A stretch of 64,000 bases of DNA, taken from Bog-532 sp965277615 (lineage in GTDB: Bacteria; Actinomycetota; Actinomycetes; Streptosporangiales; Streptosporangiaceae). A model generated the notes under the pieces. That model saw only the letters and a list, made by a program, of their open reading frames with translations. It was not told the origin of the DNA and searched no databases. The DNA lies in NCBI GenBank assembly GCA_965277615.1, contig CBDIDG010000004.1, forward strand, positions 1-64,000, read 5' to 3'. The position numbers and the translations under genes are program-made. Below, piece by piece: positions 58,708 through 64,000 of this stretch; the stretch's first letter is position 1, and each line of letters starts with the position of its first letter.

Positions 58708-59475
58708 ATGGGCCGGCTGAACGGCAAGCGGGCGCTCATTTCGGGCACCGGCGGCGGAATCGGGCGGGCGGCGGCGCTGCTCTGCGCGCGTGAGGGCGCT
58801 CACGTCGTGGGCTGTGACCTGAACGGCGAGACCTCCGAGGAGACCGTCAAGCTCGTGCGCGCGAGCGGCGGGCGGATGGACGCGGTCGCCCCGGTCGACC
58901 TGGCGTCGGAGGACGGGGCCCGGCGATGGGTGGACACCGCGGCCGACCTCGCGGGCGGGCTCGACATCCTGGTCAACAACGCGTCCGCGATCCGCTTCGG
59001 GCCGATCGACGGCCTCTCCTTCGCTGACTGGTCGTTCACGATCCGCAACGAGCTCGATATCGTTTTCCTGGTCACCCGCGCCGCCTGGCCGTACCTGGTC
59101 GCCGGCGGAGGCGGGTCGATCGTCAACGTCGCGTCCATCTCGGCCTCGCGCGGCGCATTCTTCATGCCGCAGAACGCGCACGGTGCCGCCAAGGGCGGTG
59201 TCCTCGCGCTGACGTACCAGCTGGTCGTCGAAGGCGGCCCGCACGGCATCCGCGTCAACGCGGTAAGCCCGGCGATGACGGAGACGCCGCACACGACGCC
59301 GCTGCTCCAGGATCCCGAGGGCCCGGCCGCACGCATCGCCGCAAACGCGCCGCTGGGCCGGTGGGGGCAGCCCGAGGACGTGGCATCCGCGATCCTCTTC
59401 CTGGCTTCGGACGAGTCGTCCCACGTGAGCGGCGCGAACATTCCGGTCGACGGCGGCGCGGCGGTCGTCGGATGA
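58708..59475 (+). CDS. SDR-fold protein with His in place of the catalytic Tyr
   Basis: A 255-aa SDR from ATG 58708, with ggagg 8 bases upstream. The cofactor loop ALISGTGGGIGRAAALLCAREGA, an Asp after beta2 (VGCDLNGE) and NNAS are normal, as is the Ser in VASISASRGA. The Tyr-x-x-x-Lys motif reads HGAAK, from codon CAC where TAC would give Tyr. The chain is otherwise complete with SPAMTETPHT. Either the activity is changed or lost, or His takes the acid/base role. It overlaps the next gene by ATGA. Confidence 0.88.
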   Translation: MGRLNGKRALISGTGGGIGRAAALLCAREGAHVVGCDLNGETSEETVKLVRASGGRMDAVAPVDLASEDGARRWVDTAADLAGGLDILVNNASAIRFGPIDGLSFADWSFTIRNELDIVFLVTRAAWPYLVAGGGGSIVNVASISASRGAFFMPQNAHGAAKGGVLALTYQLVVEGGPHGIRVNAVSPAMTETPHTTPLLQDPEGPAARIAANAPLGRWGQPEDVASAILFLASDESSHVSGANIPVDGGAAVVG

Positions 59476-60866
59476 CGGCGCCCGCCCGCGACAGGCTGGC
59501 CGGCCGCCTGCTCCTGCGCGGCGATCCCGGCTACGAGCAGGCCCGCGTGGGCCGCATCTTCAACGCGCGCCGGCCGGACCGGTTCCCGGCCGCGGTGCTG
59601 ATCGCCGAAGACGAGAAGGACGTGATCGCAGGCGTCAGGCTGGCGGCCGAGCGCGGGTGGACGGTCAGCGTGCGTTCTGGCGGCCACTCCTGGGCGGCGT
59701 GGAGCCTGCGCGACGACGCGCTGCTGATCGACCTCGGGGGGCTGCGCGACATCAGCTACGAGCCGGGGACGGGGGTCGTCTCGGTCCGGCCGGCCGTACA
59801 GGGCGGCCTTGAGCTCGCGCCGTTCCTGGCCGAGCGAGGGAGGGCGTTCCCGGCCGGGCACTGCGCGTCGGTCGGCCTCGGCGGCTTCCTGCTGCAGGGC
59901 GGCCAGGGCTGGAACGGGCGGGCCCGCGGGTGGGCCTGCGAGAGCGTGGTCGGGCTAGACGTCGTGACAGCCGACGGCCGGCTCGTTCGAGCGGACGCCA
60001 CCGAGAATCCGGACCTGTTGTGGGCCGCACGCGGAGCCGGTCCCGGGTTCCCCGGGGTCGTCACGCGGTTCCACCTGCAGACGTACGAGGCACCGCGGGT
60101 GATGTGGCACGACACCTGGACCTTCCGGCTCGATGACACAGTGGAGCTACTGACCTGGTTGCACGGCGTCCTGCCGGAGCTCGACCGTCGCGTCGAGCCG
60201 GTTGTCGCGGCGACCCGCCTGCCGGACGTCCCGCTGTATGACGGCACGCCCCGCCCGGATGGGACGGTCGTGCTCCTGCACACGACGGCGATGGCCGACT
60301 CCGACGAGCAGGTCGTTGCCCTGTTCGCGGCGCTTCAGCATGGTCCCCTGGCCGGCCGGGAGCTCGGGCACGTGCAGGGCCGGACGAGCGTGCAGGAGGA
60401 AAACCTGGCTCAGACAGCGCAGAACCCGGAGGGCTACCGGTACGCCGTCGACTGCACCTGGACCGATGCGCCGGCCCGGGTCCTGGCCCCGCGGCTGCAC
60501 GCACTGTGGAGCGAGCTGGACACCGAGCACTCCTTCTCCATCTGGTACGGGTGGGCGCCGTGCCGCGCTCTGCCCGACATGGCGTTCTCGGTCGAGGCGG
60601 ACGTGTACGTGGCCACCTACGCGATCTACGGCGACCCGGCGGACGACCAGCAGTACCTCGACTGGGTCCACCGCCGGATGGCCGCCCTGGCCGCCCACGG
60701 CAGCGGCGTCTACCTGGGCGACACCGACTTCACCCGGCGGCAGGACCGGTTCGTGTCGGATGGCGCGTACCGCCGTCTCACCGCGATCCGCGCCGAGCGC
60801 GACCCATCGGGCCGCTTCGCGTCCTACCTGACGTCCGACCCGGCCGGGCTGAACGTCCATGGCTGA
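59472..60866 (+). CDS. Berberine-bridge-type FAD-linked oxidoreductase, bicovalent form
   Basis: A 464-aa VAO/BBE enzyme with both covalent FAD sites: His in VRSGGHSWAAW and Cys in PAGHCASVGLGGFLLQGG. LLWAARGAGPGFPGVVTRFHLQ is the second FAD segment. The C-terminal substrate domain is present, but the end lacks the clear Y-x-N-x BBE motif seen in the homologue at 37600. Bicovalent members accept large glycosylated or aromatic substrates. It is coupled to flanking genes by overlaps at both ends. Confidence 0.9.
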   Translation: MTAPARDRLAGRLLLRGDPGYEQARVGRIFNARRPDRFPAAVLIAEDEKDVIAGVRLAAERGWTVSVRSGGHSWAAWSLRDDALLIDLGGLRDISYEPGTGVVSVRPAVQGGLELAPFLAERGRAFPAGHCASVGLGGFLLQGGQGWNGRARGWACESVVGLDVVTADGRLVRADATENPDLLWAARGAGPGFPGVVTRFHLQTYEAPRVMWHDTWTFRLDDTVELLTWLHGVLPELDRRVEPVVAATRLPDVPLYDGTPRPDGTVVLLHTTAMADSDEQVVALFAALQHGPLAGRELGHVQGRTSVQEENLAQTAQNPEGYRYAVDCTWTDAPARVLAPRLHALWSELDTEHSFSIWYGWAPCRALPDMAFSVEADVYVATYAIYGDPADDQQYLDWVHRRMAALAAHGSGVYLGDTDFTRRQDRFVSDGAYRRLTAIRAERDPSGRFASYLTSDPAGLNVHG

Positions 60867-61293
60867 CCGGGGCGCCGTCGGGGCCCGGCTGGACCACGTC
60901 GGGCTGGCGGTCGCCGACCTCAAGGCGGCTGTTTCGTGGTTCTGCGACGTATTCGGAATGGTGCCGGAGCTCACCCTCCGGGTCGAGGCGCTGGACCTGA
61001 GCATCGAGATGCTCGTTCACCCGGCGCACGGTTACCGGCTCGAGTTGCTGCACCGGCCTGGATCCCAGGCGGCCCGCAAACCCGGCACGCCTGGTGAGGC
61101 CGCGCTGAGCGAGAGTTACGGGCACGTGGCGTTCGACGTGACCGATCTCGACGCCGGGTACGACCGCGCCGTCAGCCGCGGGGCACGGCCGGTCATGCCA
61201 CCGGGCCCGTCACCCGAACCAGGGGTGCGGATGGCGTTCGTCGCGGACCCGGAGGGCAACCTCATCGAACTCCTGCATCGGAGGCAGCAATGA
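60859..61293 (+). CDS. VOC-family protein (methylmalonyl-CoA epimerase-like)
   Basis: A 144-aa single VOC module. LDHVGLAVADLKAAVSWFCD carries the first metal His, RLELLHRPG a Glu, YGHVAFDVTDLDAGYD the second His, and GNLIELLHR the last Glu, so all four metal ligands are present. The pattern is near methylmalonyl-CoA epimerases and lyases of aromatic pathways. It overlaps the gene before by 8 bp and the one after by 4 bp. Confidence 0.88.
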   Translation: MADRGAVGARLDHVGLAVADLKAAVSWFCDVFGMVPELTLRVEALDLSIEMLVHPAHGYRLELLHRPGSQAARKPGTPGEAALSESYGHVAFDVTDLDAGYDRAVSRGARPVMPPGPSPEPGVRMAFVADPEGNLIELLHRRQQ

Positions 61294-62567
61294 GCGAGAA
61301 CCGAATTCTGTTCGTCAACGGGCACGTCTTCGACGGCACGGGTTCACCGGCGGCCCCTGCCGACGTCGTCGTCCGCGGCGATCGCATCGAGAGCGTCCGG
61401 GCCGGCGGCGGCACCGCGATCGAGGCCGGCGACCAGGTGGTGGACTGCAGTGGTGCGACCGTCATGCCGGGCCTGGTCGACTCCCACGCGCACCTGACGT
61501 TCCCGTCGGCCCTGGGGCACATCGACCCGTCGTTCAACCCGCCGCTTGACGTCAGCTTCTTCCGCCACATGCCGACGCCGGACGAGCACTTCGCAATCGC
61601 CGCGCGCAACGCGAAGATCATGCTCGACCACGGCTTCACCAGTGCCTACTCGGCCGGCTCGCTCACCCCCGTTCCCACCGAGGTGCGGTTGCGCGACCAG
61701 ATCGCCGCGGGCGTGACGCCGGGCCCGCGCATGCGCGCCGCGTCGTTCGAGCGCGACAACAACCCGGTGCAGATGGGCCCGGACGGCCCCAAGCCGAAGA
61801 AGGTCGGCCCGGACGCCGTACGCGAGTTCATCGCCGAGCAGGCGGCGATCGGCTTCGACAGCGTCAAGCTGCTGATGAGCAACGATGACGTTTTCGTCGA
61901 AGGCGGCTCGATGATCACCCAGTACAGCCCCGAGGAGGCGCAAGCGGCCGGCGAGCAGGCCCGCGAGTCCGGCGTCTGGCTGAACTGCCACGCCCAGGCG
62001 CCCGAGTCGATCAAGCTGGCGGTCCGCAGCGGGTTCCGGTCGGTCTACCACTGCAGCTACGCCGACGCCGAGGCGATCGACGTGCTGGACGAGCACAAGG
62101 AGTCGATCTTCCTCTCCCCCGCCGTCGGCATCATGTGGGCCAACGTGTACGAGGGCGCCGAGTACGGCATCGACACGGCCATGGCGGAGAAGATGGGGTC
62201 GGTGAAGGCGCTCAAGGCGATGACCGAGCTGTACCCCGAGCTGCGCAAGCGCGGCCTGCGGGTCCTGCCCGGCGGCGACTACGGCTTCCCGAACAACCCG
62301 ATCGGGCGCAACGCCCGGGATCTGGAGCTATTCGTCAGGCTCTTTGGCTATTCGCCCGCCGAGGCCCTGCGCGCCACCACCCAGTACGGCGGCCAGGTGA
62401 TGGACCTGCCCGTCGGGCTGCTGACACCGGGTTACTTCGCCGACGTGCTGGTCGTGCGCGGCGAGCCGACGGAGGATGTGACCGTGCTGCAGGACACCGG
62501 CAATCTGCTCGCCATCATGCAGAACGGCGCCTTCTACAAGCTGGCCGGGCAGCTGTCAGCCGCATGA
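61290..62567 (+). CDS. Amidohydrolase-superfamily enzyme (imidazolonepropionase/prolidase-like)
   Basis: A 425-aa metal-dependent hydrolase. GLVDSHAHLTF gives the first HxH, FDSVKLLMSNDD the bridging Lys, WLNCHAQAPESI and VYHCSYADAE the next two His, and VLPGGDYGFPNNP the catalytic Asp. LTPGYFADVLVVRGEP forms the returning beta sandwich. The members nearest in pattern hydrolyse cyclic amides, lactams or C-C bonds. It is in the rightward operon with an esterase-type gene (ATGA overlap at 62564). Confidence 0.88.
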   Translation: MSENRILFVNGHVFDGTGSPAAPADVVVRGDRIESVRAGGGTAIEAGDQVVDCSGATVMPGLVDSHAHLTFPSALGHIDPSFNPPLDVSFFRHMPTPDEHFAIAARNAKIMLDHGFTSAYSAGSLTPVPTEVRLRDQIAAGVTPGPRMRAASFERDNNPVQMGPDGPKPKKVGPDAVREFIAEQAAIGFDSVKLLMSNDDVFVEGGSMITQYSPEEAQAAGEQARESGVWLNCHAQAPESIKLAVRSGFRSVYHCSYADAEAIDVLDEHKESIFLSPAVGIMWANVYEGAEYGIDTAMAEKMGSVKALKAMTELYPELRKRGLRVLPGGDYGFPNNPIGRNARDLELFVRLFGYSPAEALRATTQYGGQVMDLPVGLLTPGYFADVLVVRGEPTEDVTVLQDTGNLLAIMQNGAFYKLAGQLSAA

Positions 62568-63364
62568 CGCCCCCCGTCCGGCGGGTACCGGATGTCCGGT
62601 ACGGCGAGGTGCTTGGTTACCGGCCGCTGGAGCTCGACCTGTACCTGCCCCACACTGATGGGCCGCTGCCGGTCATCGTTTACGTGCACGGCGGCGGCTG
62701 GCGGCGCGGCTCCCGCCGCGAGCCGCTGCCGGTGCTGGGGGCGGACTTCTACGACTCCCTCGCGGCCCAGGGCTTTGCGGTGGCGGCGATCGACTACCGG
62801 CTCAGCGGCGAGGCGCGCTTCCCGGCGCCACTGGAGGACGTCCGCACGGCCGTTGGCTGGGTCCGGGACAACGCCGCCTTCCACGGGCTGGACGCTGAGC
62901 GCGTGTTCCTCTGGGGCGACTCGTCCGGTGGCCATCTCGCGCTGCTGGCCGCGCTCACCGGCAGCAAGGTACACGGTGTGGTCGCCTGGTTCCCGGTCAC
63001 CGACCTGGCGGGCATGCCGTCCGATGTCGCGGAGGCGGGCGGCGTACCGGATCCCGGGCCGGACTCCCGTGAGGCGCTCCTCCTGGGCGCGCCGGCCCGG
63101 TCAGTGCCCGATGTGGCATACCAGGCGAGCCCGGTGGCCCACGTCAGCGCCGGCGCGCCGCCGATCCTGCTGATGCACGGCGCTGCGGACGACATGGTCC
63201 CGGCGGCGCAGAGCGTACGGCTCGCCAAGGCCCTCGGGGCAGCCGGGGCGACCGTTGAGCTGGAACTGGTGCCGGGCGCAACGCACTTCTGGAATGGCGC
63301 AAACGACGTGCCCGCCATCGTCCAGCACTCGATCGAGTTCCTGCGCCCACGGCTAGTCTCTTAA
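62564..63364 (+). CDS. Alpha/beta hydrolase (BD-FAE/hormone-sensitive-lipase-like esterase)
   Basis: A 266-aa esterase: VYVHGGGWRRGS (oxyanion HGGGW), LWGDSSGGHLALLAALTG with the nucleophile Ser, MHGAADDMVPAAQS with the catalytic Asp and PGATHFWNG with the His. The chain is complete and has no signal peptide, so it acts in the cytoplasm. It may remove acyl groups from the imported glycoside or open a lactone. It is the last gene of the operon and ends against a convergent enoyl-CoA hydratase gene. Confidence 0.92.
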   Translation: MTPPVRRVPDVRYGEVLGYRPLELDLYLPHTDGPLPVIVYVHGGGWRRGSRREPLPVLGADFYDSLAAQGFAVAAIDYRLSGEARFPAPLEDVRTAVGWVRDNAAFHGLDAERVFLWGDSSGGHLALLAALTGSKVHGVVAWFPVTDLAGMPSDVAEAGGVPDPGPDSREALLLGAPARSVPDVAYQASPVAHVSAGAPPILLMHGAADDMVPAAQSVRLAKALGAAGATVELELVPGATHFWNGANDVPAIVQHSIEFLRPRLVS

Positions 63365-64000
63365 TCGGAGCTGTGGTGCTCGGCATGGATACGCGGGGAT
63401 AGCGTAAGCGGCCGAGCTTGGCCTGCAGCGCTGTTGTCTCCGGGGATCGCAGCAGGCGGCGGAAGGTGTCCTGCTCGAGTGCGAGGCCCTGATCGAGAGG
63501 CAGGCTGGCGCCCTGGACGAGTGCGCGTTTGGCGGCCGCCAGTGAATGGCGCGGCTGCGCGGCGAGCGGCGCGGTCCAGCTGAGCACGGCGTCGAGGAAC
63601 CGCGCCTCGGGCAGCACCGCCTCTACCACCCCCAGGCGATATGCCTGGCCGGCTTCGATCACCTCGTCGCCGAGGATCAGGCGGGCCGCTCTGGGCAGAC
63701 CGATCAGCCGTGGTAGCCGCTGGGTGCCGCCGGCGCCGGGGATGGCCCCGTCTGCCACTTCGACGAAGCGGAAGGTGGCCGCTGGTGACGCCACCCGCAT
63801 CAGGCAGCTGAGGGCGACCTCGAACCCGCCGCCCCAGGCCTGCCCGTTCACGGCCGCGATGACTGGTTGCGGAACAGCCGAGATCCGGCTGAGAGCACGC
63901 TCCCACGCGTCCGGCCCATACGGCCCGGTGTCGCCCCCGCGCGCGAGCGCTTCGACATCGGCCAGGTCTGCGTGCGCGATGAAATATCCGGGCAGGCCAC
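63144..64000 (-). CDS. Enoyl-CoA hydratase/isomerase family protein, 5' end beyond the window
   Basis: The frame is open to the right edge: GLPGYFIAHADL, then PQPVIAAVNGQAWGGGFEVAL (oxyanion hole), FRFVEVADGAIPGAGGTQRLPRL and AYRLGVVEAVL. The first active-site acid (VEV) is kept, but the residue aligned with the second, Glu164 of the rat enzyme (AME), is Arg (AARLIL), so hydratase activity is doubtful. The usual family end is near 63400. No stop occurs there, and the frame runs on antisense through the esterase gene to 63144 with a Ser/Arg-rich tail unlike the family. The true 3' end may be damaged or displaced by a small deletion. Confidence 0.75.
   Translation of the reverse strand, partial: GLPGYFIAHADLADVEALARGGDTGPYGPDAWERALSRISAVPQPVIAAVNGQAWGGGFEVALSCLMRVASPAATFRFVEVADGAIPGAGGTQRLPRLIGLPRAARLILGDEVIEAGQAYRLGVVEAVLPEARFLDAVLSWTAPLAAQPRHSLAAAKRALVQGASLPLDQGLALEQDTFRRLLRSPETTALQAKLGRLRYPRVSMPSTTAPIKRLAVGAGTRSSAGRWRARRLRHSRSALRPAPVPAQRSPRLPRGPWRAVRSAPPGPCRPQRRASAGSAARRR

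Noticed and set aside
36119..63364. The tRNA as integration site of the catabolic cluster
   Set aside because: No integrase is present and no copy of the tRNA end is seen on the far side. The cluster lies on the 5' side of the tRNA, whereas elements normally insert at the 3' end.
1..64000. CRISPR arrays, insertion sequences, prophage or conjugation genes
   Set aside because: No regularly spaced repeats, transposase or phage motifs were found on either strand. The repeats present are short tandem or dyad elements.

Overview
The window is chromosomal DNA of a high-GC actinomycete. The signs are very high G+C with G/C-ending codons, GTG starts and ATGA stop/start overlaps, a class 2 PyrD, CGNR zinc-finger and DUF1269-type proteins, several NarL-type kinase/regulator systems, and a Liv-type uptake system beside a flavoenzyme-rich catabolic cluster. 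The exact genus cannot be read from the sequence. Gene density is high and no intergenic stretch exceeds about 300 bases. I see no CRISPR array, phage, transposase, integrase or rRNA.

Region 1 (1-16.4 kb) is housekeeping and mixed content. It holds a decayed dehydrogenase remnant; sbcCD, with sbcC broken by two single-base frameshifts; a fused heterodimer-type ABC exporter; a DUF1269-like membrane protein; a zinc-finger hypothetical; pyrD; an MmgE/PrpD protein; an XRE regulator divergent from map; two Asp-nucleophile alpha/beta hydrolases (one with an internal TAG); and a CGNR regulator. Several genes carry short in-frame tandem repeats or palindromes in linker regions.

Region 2 (16.4-31.7 kb) looks like one signalling and transport locus. 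It has three large FtsX/MacB-type permeases of 804-817 aa, one MacB/LolD-type ATPase, a NarL response regulator, a stand-alone receiver, a multi-TM GAF histidine kinase, a cyclic-nucleotide-binding protein, an MBL-fold hydrolase, and a receiver/degenerate-HTH/class III cyclase fusion whose stop overlaps the ATPase start. Two permease promoters share a two-part motif with identical spacing, and weaker versions lie upstream of the other members. I infer a kinase-controlled ABC system coupled to cyclic-nucleotide production and sensing. This is one of the two most interesting parts of the window.

Region 3 (31.9-36.7 kb) contains a secreted/membrane hypothetical, an orphan AbrB-type antitoxin, a DesK/DesR-like two-component system, a 35-aa single-TM protein overlapping a VC0807-like membrane protein, a CAT-anticodon tRNA with encoded CCA, and a DUF4262 gene interrupted by TAG at a conserved Trp position.

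Region 4 (36.7-64 kb) is a catabolic island. It encodes a methyltransferase, two berberine-bridge-type FAD oxidases, two VOC proteins, an aromatic-ring-type FAD monooxygenase, a fumarylacetoacetate-hydrolase-like C-C hydrolase, a carboxymuconolactone-decarboxylase-like protein, an IclR regulator, four SDRs, a tandem GlcG/HbpS protein, a ketopantoate-reductase-like enzyme, a complete Liv-type importer (two ATPases, a lipoprotein receptor and a fused LivH-LivM permease), a GH78 alpha-L-rhamnosidase, a flavodoxin-fold reductase with a zinc ribbon, an MBL hydrolase, a KstD/Frd-type flavoprotein, an amidohydrolase, an esterase and the start-less end of an enoyl-CoA hydratase. Related dyads occur in five promoter regions, which suggests one or two regulators control the whole set. 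The inferred job is uptake, deglycosylation and oxidative breakdown of a rhamnosylated aromatic or other plant-type compound; the substrate is not known.
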